Shown: piece by piece, positions 1 through 12,200 of the stretch
Position numbering within the stretch: position 1 is the stretch's first letter
How the letters are laid out: the number at the start of each line of letters is the position of its first letter
Origin: Ptiloglossa arizonensis
Lineage: Eukaryota > Arthropoda > Insecta > Hymenoptera > Colletidae
Assembly: GCF_051014685.1 (NCBI RefSeq)
Contig: NC_135049.1
Span: forward strand, 30,335,531 to 30,399,530
Length of the DNA stretch: 64,000 nucleotides
Reading direction: 5' to 3'
The notes under the pieces: model-generated
Told to the model about the DNA's origin: nothing
What the model saw: the letters and a program-made list of their open reading frames with translations, nothing else
The model's database searches: none
Program-made: the position numbers and the translations under genes

Positions 1-1229
1 TCGAACGAAACGATCCCCGGAGAGACTCCGTGGAATTGGTTCAAGGGGATCGTGTGAAATTCTTTACCGACCGGTATCTATCATTACCACCGATAAGATC
101 CGTGGGGATTTTTAACGGGGAACGTCCGAAGGCGTCGTTGGTCGAGGCGCAACGTTCCACGGTGCGCTTTTCGCGCTGATTCTACTTAATGGACTCCGGT
201 ATATATCTCGAGGTGGTGATTTCGAGAAGGGCGTAAGCCTACCGGCAATTTTCTGCGCGTTATATACCTTCTCGTTACACCTACGTATAGTTCACAGATC
301 ACCGATTCCCCTCGCGTCGTCTCTAACTCGCGACGTGACTCTGCATTATCGCTTCTGTTACGTTCGCCGTGTTCTTTTCACCAAGGATCGACGGTTGCGC
401 TCGGCTTCCACCCTTTGTCTCGATCTCTGTGCGTCTCGTGCACGTGCGGCTCGAATTGTGTGTAAATGATTAGCTCTAGATCGCGTTCAATTTCGTCAAT
501 TACCGGCAACGATGCAGCTTTACGGAAGTCGAAGATCGGACACCGTCGGGAGTGCGAAGCCCGGGGACACGACGGGAGGAACGAATCGTATCGTAACAAA
601 GTTTTTCCCAAGTCGAGCGTGTTTTCCGACCATTCCACGCGGTTGGAATTTTTCCCCGCAACGAAAAACACGGGAGCGGGAAGAAACGCGAGGAGATTTA
701 TACGCGGTCTACGTTGATGGAGCAATCATTTATTCCGCGTATTAATTGATTATTCAGTCCCGATCGCGTACGCGATGATATATGACTCTATAGAGCACTC
801 CGTTACGAACGGGAATCTACTAGTGGCGCGTGCATAAATTACCACGTTGATAACGAAACCCACGCATTTTCTCCGGACCTCGTGTTTTCTTTTCCCGCTC
901 AATGTCACGCCGCCTGCTCGACGTTTACGAACGGCTAAATAAACTCGACGGAAAGCATTTCTTCACACTTAGCCGGCTAAAAAGATGTCGCATCGCGATA
1001 AATCCGATAACCAGTTGAATTATATTCATGAATAATTCGCCGTCCTTACGTTCCTTGAAATCGAGACGATCGTCGCTAATCATCGTCCGGGCTAAATATA
1101 TTTATTAAATAAGCAAACGGACAGCCCTCGAACATCTGCTTCGGCTAAGTAGACCCGACGACTGCTTATGGTAACGAAGCAGCGAACAAACTTTTCGGAA
1201 AACGGATAAACTAATTTGCTCGTGGATGT

Positions 1230-1795
1230 TTCTCCTCTTGGGCGACTGTCCGTCGAGTTTTACCAATGGTATTCCTCGCGGAGCATCCACGAATCCGAGA
1301 ACGATTCTTTCCAACTGTGCAAAATTAATAAACGCCCCAAAATGCAATATCGATCAAATTTACCCCCAAAAGAAGACAGAGTACTCCGTAATGTTTCTGT
1401 CTCGTACGTAGATAAGGGCGAAAGTCCAGAAATTATCCAGAAACTGCGCTTAAAGAATGCAACTGCACCGCGTACACAGATCGCGGTGTTGCATCGATCA
1501 CATTGCATTGCACGATCCATCGAGTTTTACCAATCGTGTCGTATTCCTCGCAGAACATCCACGAATCCAAGAAGGATTCTTTCCAACTGTGCAAAATTAA
1601 TAAACGCTTCAAAATGCAACATCGATCAAATTTACCCCCAAAAGAAGACAGAGTCTTCTGATGTTCCTGTCCCGTGCGTAGATAAGGGCGAGAGTCCACG
1701 TGGTCATTATAATCGAAAAACTGCGCTTAAAGAATGCAACTGCACCGCGTGCACAGGTCGCGGCGTTGCATCCACCAGCGTGGAATTACACGAAG
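1230..1795. repeat. Two-copy tandem duplication, unit about 270 bp
   Basis: The segment starting cgagttttaccaat near 1,254 recurs near 1,521. Further matched landmarks recur at growing offsets: aaaattaata at 1,321 and 1,593, and ctgcgcttaaagaatgcaac at 1,444 and 1,721. The offset grows from 267 to 277 through small indels, so the copies are clearly related but diverged. The duplication creates a long repetitive open frame on the + strand, which I do not regard as coding. Confidence 0.85.
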
Positions 1796-1872
1796 ATAGA
1801 GGAGCCGTGATGCATGATCGCGATTAGGCCAATAGGCGTGGACCATTACAGATAAAGCTTTATGAGGACGAA

Positions 1873-1913
1873 GAAGAGGGAGGGGGTGTGGTGGGGCGGG
1901 GTGGGGGACACGG
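1873..1913 (+). other. G-quadruplex-prone G-run tract
   Basis: At least five runs of three to five G, separated by one to four bases, lie on the + strand in an otherwise mixed region. This fits the usual G-quadruplex pattern. No gene start was recognised next to it. Confidence 0.55.
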
Positions 1914-4900
1914 GCGCAGATAACAAGTGCATTATGTGCATTCGGCGCTCGATTCGCGAGGCCCTATTTCAGATTGATCTCCGATCGCAATTAGGCGCAC
2001 GAAAGCGTTTCGCGCCGAGCAGACCGGCTCGAATATCGGGCGGAACAGGCTTCGTTACACTTCCAGGCTCGTTAATCTTCCCCTAAAACGTATAATTGGA
2101 AACGTTAATTGGGTTACACGGACGCGGCGCGCGGCCGACCGAGATAAGAACTTTGTTACGTGCACCGGAGCGACAATGACCCGTTAGTTGGGGAGAAAAA
2201 TGTTAATTAGACGCCTGACATCGGGGGTCGAAGAACAACGTCCGTCTATGGACCGAGGTGTACGTAGAAAGAGGCGGGATTTTTGAACCTCGATCGTTCG
2301 TTGTGACACTTCCTGACTAGGGTTTGCCGACTCTCCTGTTCGTCGCGCAAGACGGCGATCTTTTTGCGTTTCCTGTTCTCCTATCTCCGCTTAGAGCCAC
2401 CACTTCTTCGGTTTTCGAATTTTAACGAACGATCCGACGTCACGTGCACGGGGGAAACACGTTTCAAAAATTCGTGGTACGAATTCAACGTAAATTTGTA
2501 ATAAACGAACTTTTCGTATTCGTAGATTTATATTATTCGTGCTTCGTTGAATCGTACGAGTACGAAAATACTACGAGTTGTTTCGTACGAAGGTAGCGAT
2601 TTTCTAACACGGGAAATCTTCGTTTAAACGCGCGAAAAAAATGGGAAACCTGTTCCGGAAAAGACTTATCTAAATTATCGATATAGAATCCGTTTACGAT
2701 ACGTGCATCGTAAATAATTTAATGTTTATAATCACCGTTGCGAAGAAGTTGCTTAATTATTACAACAGTGCATCGAACGTAATGGCTGTATACGGTTAGT
2801 GTCGCGACAAGTTGCGTGTACGCGGTTACATAACCTCCCGCCACGATTGCCACTGTTTGTTTACTTTTTGTCGAACGCGTTGCCGGAATGTTCGAAAAGG
2901 CTAATCCGACTTAATGAACATCGCGCTAGATTTGAAAGTTTACAGTAGAGAATATTACAACTTGGAGAGGTTCTACGACAATATTATAGTTCGTAGGATT
3001 ACAGATTCGCAAGCGTGTTTCAATGATCCTGCACGACTTTTGTCACGGTAGTGTATAAAACGCGTTTCGTACACTCTGTATCTTTATAGCGCAAGCGATT
3101 AAATCTAGCATTAATTTTAAGCAAGATTGTAATTTTCACAGCGGTCTTTCGATTCTGTTTCGTCGAGCTAAATTTGAACAGTAGCTGCACAAAAGTCGTG
3201 CTTCTGCCGCTTCGTAATCGATACGTAAATAAAGAAAACGATACTTCTCGATCGAGAAAAGATCGTTGCGAAAAAAATTCCAAGCGTAATAGAGAATGTA
3301 GGCACTTACTTGCGAACCACCCGTTACATCCGAGAACGTTGATGTTCATAGCGTACCGAATGTACGTGGAAACGTGTAATTTCGCGAACACACCGCTCCT
3401 CAAAGACTCTCGGTCTATACACCGTACGCGTTAACTCGAAACAACACTTTTACCAATCTCCCCGTACCGCGTGTCCCGCGATAAACCGTGCACGATTTTC
3501 GGTAGAGCGCGTTCACCGCGTCGCGTTTCTGCTTTCGTCCCGGTGTCGGCGGTCAGCTGGAGCGAGACGAACGTGGAATCGGTCAGGGTTCGTCGAGAAC
3601 AGAGTGGTCACAGTGTAGCTCGTGCCCCGGCAACATCGGCTTCGCCACTATTCCCTGGTTGCACATGTTCCTCGCTATTAAGCAGTCTTCACACTGACCG
3701 CGTCCCCGTTCACGTTGAAGATCGAGACTGGACCCAAATATAATACGGTCGACTCGACGCAGTGACCTTCGACAAACGGTTGACAAGAATCAAGTACACG
3801 AACGATGTATGGAGGAGCAATTAGCGCCGATTGGCCGGCGGTGACCTCTACTGATTTTTAACGAAAGTGGCCATTAAGCGTGTTTGCATGGAGATACGAA
3901 ACCGACGCGATTTTTCTACCGAGTCCGTCACGATACGATGTTTTCGTATTTCGCTGACTCTCGAATCTCATCAAAGTTCGCGACAAGAATCAGGATTCGC
4001 GATATATTTTTCGTCCTATTCGAGATTCGAAAGTTTCCGAATTAAAGACCCGTGCAACGTTCCCGCGTTGCGAACGCTCGAGAAAATCCCCATTGGTGTC
4101 TTGCAGCCCCCTTGTCCCTCTATCTACTGCTCTCCATCTTGGAGGGAAAAATTAGAAGCTTCGTATTCGTATTAAATCGTTTCGAAGTTCGAAACGATGA
4201 AATACTCTCACAATGGGCATTGTTAATCTTTAGAATTTCGCCGAGACTTACATTCTTGTGCGAATTCGATCGTAAATTCTTGTACTCGAACCTCGAACGA
4301 TTCGCATCGTGAACTGTAACATTTTCGTTGGACTCTGTTAGGTTTGCGAAATTCTATGAGTCGTCTTACTCCTTAGGATGTGGCACAGTCGATCGTCCGA
4401 CGTAGGATTCGTCGAAGCCGAGCACGCCTGTTCCGGACGATCAAAAATATACGACGAATTCGTGACACGCGGTAATCGTGACAGCTCGGTATGCGTGGAC
4501 GCGAATTCTTGGCGCGCGACAAACAACGTAATGACCGCCGATGTTAACGCCGACGTGCTTCTACTGCCAAGAAAACGTAACTAATCGTCGACGTGGACGA
4601 TAGGACGTCCGCTCTCTTACATTTTTCACACCGAACTCACGCACCCGCGTTCCATCTCCCACCTCGCGGGTGAAGCTAGCATTCCAGGTCAAGTGTGCCT
4701 GTCGAATTTTGATTCGTCAAATTGACACGCGAGGGAGGCAACGTCACTGTTTGGCTCGTGCGTTACGATCGAACGTTTCAAAGTGGTCCGGGAACGTTAA
4801 CGGTTAGGTTTCTTCTCTTAAGAAAATTGAAATGACCGCACGAACAACGGAATACACGTTCGAGACGAGAATACACGTACTACGCATCGATGTTAACGTA

Positions 4901-5395
4901 CGCGAAACAGGCAAAGCAAAACGAGAAATTACGTTCTTACACGAAAGTACACGCAACAAGAAAAGAACATCGAAGAAATATATCTCCATGCAAGCGCACG
5001 CTTTATCGACTCGACGAATCGAATAAAGAAACGTTCTAAAGTTACCTCTGACCGGGCAGCAGGTCCTCGCCGGCCAATCGAACTCGAGAGATCCTCGCCG
5101 CCTCCCGGCTCGATTCGCTAACTTATTCCGAGATCGATTTCGTTGCTTCGAGAAAAGCGAGCCGTCGCGGGATCGAGCAAGCACGCGTGACCAATACAGA
5201 TACGCCGTAGTATAACCCTACGAGACGTACGAGACTCGTGGCGTAGAACGTGCACCGGTTCGAGGTGCGTCCGATTCGCGTAGGCCAACACGCGATTGTT
5301 ATTCGCGACGTTTGCCCGGCCTAAGAAGAGTACTTAGTTCGCGTAGTTGAGTGCGGGCGTAATAAGACTGCCTGCTGACGGCGGTAGCGCGGTTC

Positions 5396-5628
5396 GTGCC
5401 CGCGAGCGGCAGCAGCCATGGAAGCCCCTCTACCATGGCACTCTCCTGCAACTCCTCCAAGCAACCCAGCCAGCCATCCGTGCCGACTCGCCTGCCTACC
5501 AGGCCTCAGAGTGGGCCCCGGCACCGGAGTTCCATCCTGAATCGAAATGGTCGCTTTGCTTTCCGTCCTTTGCGCGAATCACGCGAGGCCTCGGGCCACG
5601 CTTCGCTTCGGGGGACCGTAAGGGGTCC
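5396..5628 (+). other. Candidate unassigned first exon (weak)
   Basis: A stretch around 5,390-5,550 loses the CpG/cga texture of its surroundings and reads openly in two + strand frames. One frame, from the ATG at 5,434, gives a Ser/Pro/Arg-rich peptide beginning MALSCNSSKQPSQPSVPTR. A consensus-like donor (ACC|gtaagg) follows at about 5,627. I do not recognise the peptide. A gene starting here would have to splice past DNAI4. The stretch could equally be a conserved non-coding element or a non-coding RNA exon. Confidence 0.2.
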
Positions 5629-5908
5629 CCACGTGCTGGATTTCGCCCGCGGCTGCACGGTCGATAAAGAAGTTTAAAATCCCATATCTGTTCCGCGTAA
5701 CGACGTGACTGACTCTGGGCCTCCGGGACAAGCACGGGGGCTCCGGTGTCGTGCGGTTGCCGCTTATTGAAACTTAAACGAAGATAATCTCAACGCTCGC
5801 TTTACGATGGAAATTACGCGACGATGTAAGCGCGATACGTTCTCGGGTAGCGGGATTATGACCGGTATAAAATAATCTGATTTAACCGTTGTACGCTTTT
5901 CTTCTGTT

Positions 5909-8748
5909 TTATTGAGAAAACGGCGGCACAAGTTTCTTCAAGTTTCTCAGAAGAGCCGGTTTCGTGACTAACGCTTTCTCGATCGACTCGATCAACACCT
6001 GTTTCTGATTGTACGGCGGAAACGGCATTCCCTCCAAGTTGTAAACATACACGTCACCTGCTAGATCCGCCGTCACGAGTTGGTTACCATCTGACGTGAA
6101 CTCGAGCGTGACCAACCTCGAACTCTTCGGAGATATTGTCACGGATGTAGGCGCGTGGATTTTCCTACGAATGTCCCAAATGCATATCTCGTTGTGAACG
6201 ATGTTCGCGATAATCGTGGAATGCGTCGGACACCATACCGCGCCTCGAACGCATGCCATCGTTGTAGAGAGCATTATCAACGGTTCTGTGATCCCTTCGG
6301 CCCAGATTCGCGTGCACCAATCGGCGCCGCAGGTCAAAAAGATTTTCGGACAGAACGGGGAGAACTGCATCGAGTATATCGGCCCGTCGTGCGCCACGAA
6401 ACTCTCTATATGCTGGTAAAGATAATTCGTCGAGCACTTGTAGATGCAACCCTCGTCCGAGCCGACGAAGTAGATGGTGCTCGAGGTCGGATGTCTACGG
6501 AGCACCAACACCCCTGGATTTCGATTTATCGACGACTCGTAAATCTGACAATGAGACGTTCTGTTCACTCCCGGCAAGGTACCCTCTATCCTGTAGATCT
6601 TCATAATCTGCGTCGATATAAAGTCTTCCGAGTATCGATAGCAGAATACATGACCTTCCTGATCGCAGGTGTAAATCTGTTCCTGATAGTTGTATTGCTC
6701 GTCACCGAACCACCACTGAACCTGCCACTGTGGCGACCTGCAGATAGACGTGAGCCTTTCGCTTTGCCGTATCACGTTCACGTAAGTGGTGCTCACGTCG
6801 ATCACCTTCATTTGACCATCGTAGAAGCCAATGGCGAGCAGATTCGGACGATCGCGACTCCAGTCGAGGGCCGACACTTGACTATCGAAAAGATACCAAT
6901 GACCCGGTAACTGAGGGTTCTTCGCTGTCCAGATCAACACCAGCCCGTCTTTCGTTTTCAAATTCTTCCGCGCCGCATATCCAACGGCTAGAATGTTCTT
7001 ATTGACGTAACTCCATTTCAGGCAAGACACCGGCCTGCCGTTACTCATTTCGAAGCTGTGGGTCCAGAGGAGATCCAGACTGTACGTGAACTCCAAATCG
7101 AGGCTACAGGGGTCCTGCTTGATCAGGCCGATGAAACGCTTCTGCGCGTGTATGAAAATATTGTTCGATACTATGCGCTCCATTATTCGCACCGCGTTTC
7201 GGAAAGATTGATGCTGAAATATATATTTCAGTTCCTCCTCGGGAGTCTTGGCTTTCCGCTGCGTCTCCAACGGCAGTTTGCACTTCAACGCCTAAGAGTT
7301 AAAAATTAAATCTTTCTGAAACCGCGTTTGTCTACGCCCACGAAACAAGGAAGTGCTTTTTATAATATTACAAAAAGAAGCGATATCAGGAAAAGAAATA
7401 TTGCGCGAAAATGTGCGGCTCGATACTGCTCAACAAAGAACGGAAGTTTGTGATTATTGTGACCCACAATTTAAAGTCGTCTAGCAGCCTCTACAGTAGC
7501 GACAGTACTATAAGCTATACAGTAGTACAAATTGACGATTGTTCAGACCGTTGACTGCCATATTTTCTCCATAGATTCCAATGTATGTGCAACAAGGAGA
7601 CCATTCCTTTCGGTCATCAATTCAGGTGTAGCAAAGGTGTTATGGATGACCCAATTGTTCACGAACATGCCCCGGTTTCTACGTTTCCTTTTGGCGACGT
7701 ACGTGCCCCGCGATTTCGTGACAGCTTGTATAGTTTGGGTGTAAGCTTCTACTAATTTCCTGTTCGAACCTAGTCCAATTGTTTTGTACTCGTAGTTCTC
7801 GTTTTCTTCTTTAATTGCCATGCCCTCTGACGTTCGTAAGTCACCGGTGCACGATTGCATCTCGAAAATGAAAAACGTTTCCGTCTCCTTCAGGACCAGC
7901 GTCACGGTTTCCGGCCGAGTGAGAAAAATATTTGGATCGTTACTAAATATTTGAAATAACATTAGAACATACATCTATTTATAAATATTATTTATCAATG
8001 TTAACTCTTTGTGGACGCAATTATTGTGTTTTTGATTACGATAAAAAACGAATATTTGTTTAAACACTAATTTTATTAATATTTTGGAAATTATAGTGTC
8101 GCGTCCTCAAAGGGTCAGTACAATGTAGTAAATGTAATTGATAACAGAAGTAATACATGTGAATTAATAATATTCGTCGAATTAAGAATTAAATCTGATT
8201 TTGTTAAACCAATTTATTCTATCTCGAATATAGGAAAATTCAGCATTCGATCTCAAAATTCATTCTCAAATTACCTAGGGAGATAAAATTGAGAAGGAGC
8301 TTTGTTTATGTTCTCAACGGACGAATCCTCTACTTGAGTACTCCAGAAGCTTTCGAAATGCGAGTCGTCCGTTATTATCGAACCAGCGGGTACCGAGGTC
8401 GTTCTACCGACTATGGAAGAGCTTCTTTTTAGAGTGCTCAAAGTGGAGACAGAAGACATTATTTGGCCGACACTGCCGATCTGAGACGATCCAATTGTTT
8501 CCATTGTAGTCATCTGCCGTTCGTCGATCGAGCTGAACGTCGGGTGGGTTAATAATTTTGGCGTGACGTCTACATCATTGTCCATTACACGAATTGCCAA
8601 CCGTTGTTGTAGAATAATTGAGGTTATATTCTTGCCAACATTCTTACGCGATTTTCCTAGCACGCTCAACTTCGTTTTCGAAGAACTCGGACTTTCGAAC
8701 TTGTTCGAGGAAGTCCACTGAGGAGACGTTACTCCCTCTGCTTTCATT
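5909..8748 (-). CDS. DNAI4: Axonemal dynein intermediate chain 4 (DNAI4/WDR78-like)
   Basis: This is a WD-repeat intermediate chain of an inner-arm type axonemal dynein, expected in ciliated sensory neurons and sperm of an insect. Three coding exons were reconstructed: 8,748-8,275, 7,942-7,549 and 7,291-5,909. They join in frame to about 749 residues, against roughly 850 in the human protein from memory. The first exon carries the family motif AIRVMDNDVDVTP. The second holds the block QSCTGDLRTSEG and the acidic stretch after it. The third, 1.38 kb and uninterrupted, holds the WD propeller, with repeats ending in phrases such as VLIWTAKN, CTRIWAEG and ICIWDIRR. An acceptor (tttctttttag) directly precedes the first exon, so a 5' non-coding or short coding exon lies upstream. 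The ATG at 8,747 is the first in-frame candidate. The exon 2 donor (ACG|gtctga) is weak but is the only one seen that keeps frame. The stop codon lies inside an AATAAA. Family assignment is confident; the N-terminus is not. Confidence 0.88.
8005..8114. mobile_element. Small piggyBac-type MITE in DNAI4 intron 1
   Basis: A 110 bp segment begins next to a TTAA (8,001-8,004) with CTCTTTGTGGACGC. It ends with the inverse GCGTCCTCAAAGGG, so the terminal inverted repeats agree at 12 of 14 positions. The right-hand flank reads TCAG rather than TTAA, so the target duplication has decayed or the insertion is old. It has no coding capacity and lies wholly within the 332 bp intron. Confidence 0.6.
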
Positions 8749-10385
8749 CTAAAAAGAAATTGTTGCACGTTGTATACTTTTCATTACGCAATATGTCGAG
8801 GTCTAACGAAATAAATCGTGTTATCGGTACCTGAAATCCTATGCTTCTTACGTTAAATTACTACTGTCGTACCACAATGTGGATTCAAAACGAATTGAAG
8901 TATTTACAAATAGGTATTACGCAGATCGATGCAAATACCATATGATGTGTGTGTGAGTGTGACGCAATTTCACTAATTATACAGCGTATCTTATACACTT
9001 TGACTTTATCTCTGAATCATTTCAATTCGTGTCAAAAACAACGTATCAAACAGTTTATGTCTATTGCCTGCAACTCCATGGTGATGCAGAAATCAATTAA
9101 AGAGTAACCGGAAATTTCGTCGATATCTCGCAGTTTTTTCAAAGGATGTATAATGATTTTTAATATTTACGTTCGGTATGAACATAATTAACTGATCACT
9201 AGACAGAATGAATCAAGTTTTTGTTATATAGTCGACTCATTCGACAAAATTTAAATAGACACAAAATCCATCTTACTGCATGTATCAATAGCGTACTCTG
9301 TCGGCTGACGGAAAAGTTGTTTGAATCGTGTCGTACGGACAGTCGATAAAAGGCAAAACTGTCGATAGGTACGGTACAGCGTTAATCAAGTGGTGGTTTT
9401 AAGTAATCGTATTAAAATTATAGCTCAGTAACTATAACGACAGTCGAGGACACGTCTGATAAAAATAAAACGTACAAGCACGTAAAGTTTACACGTACGA
9501 TCGTCAGTGATAACATTACTCATAGATAAGTGCTGACACTTTGTCGTCAGATCTCTTACGTGTTATTCCGAACATCCGTTTCGCAAAAAATCATGAAAAT
9601 CATTTGATGGCACTTGCGCAATTGCGACAGTGGTGTACGTGATACGTCCGATCATTTTTTGAACGAGTGTTAAGTTTGCAGCAGGATTACATCGCTGACT
9701 AGGTCCCGCAGTTGAAAAATTAAAGTAAGTGATACGAATTATGTTAGCAATGGCAGACACTACTCGATTCGTATTTTGACGGGGGCTCGCGACCTTTGCC
9801 TGCCAAACATTTGATGAACTCCGATCATCGTTCAATTTTTGGCTAATATTTTGATAAACGGACTGCCTCGTACGTGACAGATCGTCAATTGCATCGATAC
9901 CTTCGAAGAAAACGTATGAAACATATCGATGTTATTATTACTTCTATTAGTCGTTACTTCTACGCTTTTTATCGTGAACATATGACTTCCGATTTGTTCG
10001 TGGATACATGATGCATCGGAAAATGGAAATGGATTCGGAAGATACGATATTAAATGATCGTGAATACAAATTGCATATTTATATTGAATATATACAATCT
10101 TAACCTTTAACAGTTTCTGACAATTACGTTTACGGTTGTCGTTCGCATGGATTGATTTCTAAAGATTGTCATATTGTTTTCCTAAAATTGTTTTCCCAAT
10201 TCCGATAATGTCGTCAATGTCAAGTGATCAAAATCTGACATGTTTGAATTTTTTTCCCAATATAATTTTTCCTAAATTAAGAAGTACTCTTACTTCCACA
10301 TTCAGAAATTTTTGTAATTTTTTTTTCTGATTAATATACTATATATTTTCGTTGAAGAATAATAATATTTTATTTATTCTGTCAG
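8749..10385. promoter_or_regulatory. Divergent upstream region of DNAI4 and RNF185
   Basis: About 1.6 kb separates the first recognised coding exons of DNAI4 (-) and RNF185 (+). Both genes have an acceptor just before their first coding exon (8,750-8,749 on the - strand and 10,384-10,385 on the + strand). Their non-coding first exons and the promoter or promoters therefore lie in this stretch. A 90-residue open frame on the - strand at 9,835-9,563 could be part of a DNAI4 5' exon, but I see no family match in it. No core promoter motif could be fixed by eye. Confidence 0.5.
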
Positions 10386-10398
10386 AAAGTTTTTTATC

Positions 10399-11191
10399 AT
10401 GAACACTACAAGGGAAGAAGCAGGACCATCGAAACCATGGGATTCCACAGCAGAAGACAAAGAAAAGGATAATCGAATGTTTGAGTGCAACATATGTCTT
10501 GATACTGCAAAAGATGCAGTTATCAGCATGTGTGGACATTTGTTTTGGTAAGAAATTGTAGATAAGGAATTATACGTATGTTATATTTTTGCACCATAAG
10601 TCAAAGTAATGTAACTTTTATGAACCTTATGCGTGCAGTTGGCCATGTTTGCATCAATGGTTACAAACTCGCCCAACAAGACAAATGTGTCCTGTATGTA
10701 AATCTGCGATTGGTAAAGATAAAGTCATTCCATTGTATGGACGTGGAGCTACAAAACATGAAGATCCAAGGTATGTTCTTATCTAAATATATATTGCATT
10801 TTAGTAATATGATAATATACTAAAAATGACATTACATATTTCTTTAGGAATAACGTTCCACCGCGTCCTGCTGGGCAGAGGACAGAACCAGAAAATATTG
10901 GATTTTCCAGTTTTGGATTTGGAGATGGTTCCTACATGTCCTTTGGTATCGGGACATTTCCATTTGCATTTTTTTCGTCGTCTTTTAACTTTGGAGAAAC
11001 ACGACCTAGTGCAGGTAAAATATTTTACGCAAACAGTGTTTCATTTGAAATTGTTTGAGAACAACTAGACGTCAATTATTCCTTTTTGCATAGCTGTTAG
11101 AGGAACACCACAATACGAGGAGGAGCAATTCCTTTCAAAGGTATTTCTGTGGGTGGCATTGGTATTCATCTGTTGGCTTCTGATGGCATAA
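10399..11191 (+). CDS. RNF185: E3 ubiquitin ligase RNF185
   Basis: This is a RING-type ubiquitin ligase of the ER membrane that acts in ER-associated degradation of membrane proteins. Four coding exons (10,399-10,547; 10,639-10,770; 10,848-11,014; 11,094-11,191) join to 181 residues, close to the usual length of about 190. All borders are GT-AG and keep frame. A C3HC4 RING is complete: C30, C33, C45, H47, C50, C53, C67 and C70, in the contexts [20 protein letters not shown] and [10 protein letters not shown]. It is followed by KVIPLYGRG, typical of the RNF5/RNF185 group. A hydrophobic Phe-rich segment (about 112-130) and a C-terminal transmembrane helix ([16 protein letters not shown]) give the tail anchor. 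RNF5 is the closest alternative. Insects usually carry one gene covering both, so the name is by closest resemblance. An acceptor at 10,385 shows that a 5' non-coding exon exists. Confidence 0.94.
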
Positions 11192-12200
11192 CATTTTTGT
11201 TCAACCACACTTCTTGCTCCATATTTGTAATCCTATCTACTTGTTGGATAGATTCATTACATTTTTATTAATACATCAATCTTTTCCCGTTTGTGTAATT
11301 GTTGTTACTCACTGTAGTAACTATACCTGCTTGAATAAACAAACGGGTTTGAATTGTTATAGTTATAATAACATTTTTACATGTACATATACTTTATTTT
11401 TAATCTTTTGTGATTATAAGAAAAAAATAAATTTTATATCCAAACATAACACTATTGATGTCCTTATTGGCAATGTAAAACAGGTATAGGTTATCTCCTT
11501 GTATTTATACTTTCTCTAAACAAACGTATTCAAGCAGGTTGTTTTTATGACTTATAAAAATTTGAAACTTACTCTTCTGGTATTTATGTATATACATATA
11601 TGTATAAATATATCATGTCTAGATATGTAAGATATTACCTATACTGTGAGAAACATACATAACTGGTTTTTTGCAAAAACCTAACAAACATAGTTTTATT
11701 ACATTAACACGGACCTATGCAGGTTTAACAAACTGCTAATATAAACAGTGTATATAATCTAGTATATTCTAGATGCAAATCAAATAAGGTTAAACACATA
11801 AACTAGTTTTTATTTTTTTTTTGCTTTTTATTTACATCATGGTTCTGGAAATAGCTGAAGAAAAGGTAATTACAAAATAACAAATTGTCATGTAATTGAA
11901 AGGTAAATTACAGTCACTTATATTTTAATTCAATATTCAACCAGTTGTTGAACTGAAAGGAAATTGACATTCCACGTATAGTTCTGATGAGTATGTAAAA
12001 GTTAATGAACTATTTGTCACCGAAAGTAGTTCGCGTTCAAAATATATTACTAATGTTATTTATTAAATATGATTTGTAATTCCTTTAAATGTCAGATATT
12101 GTAAATTACCTTACAAGTTTATTTAATATATCATTGCTAGAATAAACTTCAAATAAAAGTATAAATACTGTTTTTTTCATACAATTTTTTACCCTTCTCT
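11192..12200 (+). other. RNF185 3' UTR region with several poly(A) signals
   Basis: This AT-rich stretch has few CpGs and no credible frame. AATAAA hexamers lie at 11,334-11,339, about 11,424 and 12,141-12,146, with another close by. The 3' UTR could therefore end at more than one site. The most distal signal would still leave about 950 bp before the oppositely oriented SELENOM-like gene. Confidence 0.5.

Larger units (their letters stand above)
1..5340. other. CpG-dense intergenic or intronic DNA, no gene seen
   Basis: No open frame in this stretch reads like a conserved protein, and none is bounded by convincing splice sites. Base composition is rich in CpG words (tcga, cgcg, acg), unlike the AT-rich gene cluster that follows. 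It holds a tandem duplication near 1,230-1,795 and a G-run tract near 1,873-1,913, listed separately. It may be 3' flank of DNAI4, or an intron of a gene that starts or ends outside the window. Confidence 0.6.

Noticed and set aside
6155..6910. 251-codon frame antisense to DNAI4
   Set aside because: It is the shadow of the WD40 exon on the opposite strand. The - strand frame matches a known family and this one does not.
9563..9835. Possible upstream coding exon of DNAI4 on the - strand
   Set aside because: The open frame shows no family resemblance, and I could not find a donor linking it in phase to the exon starting at 8,748.
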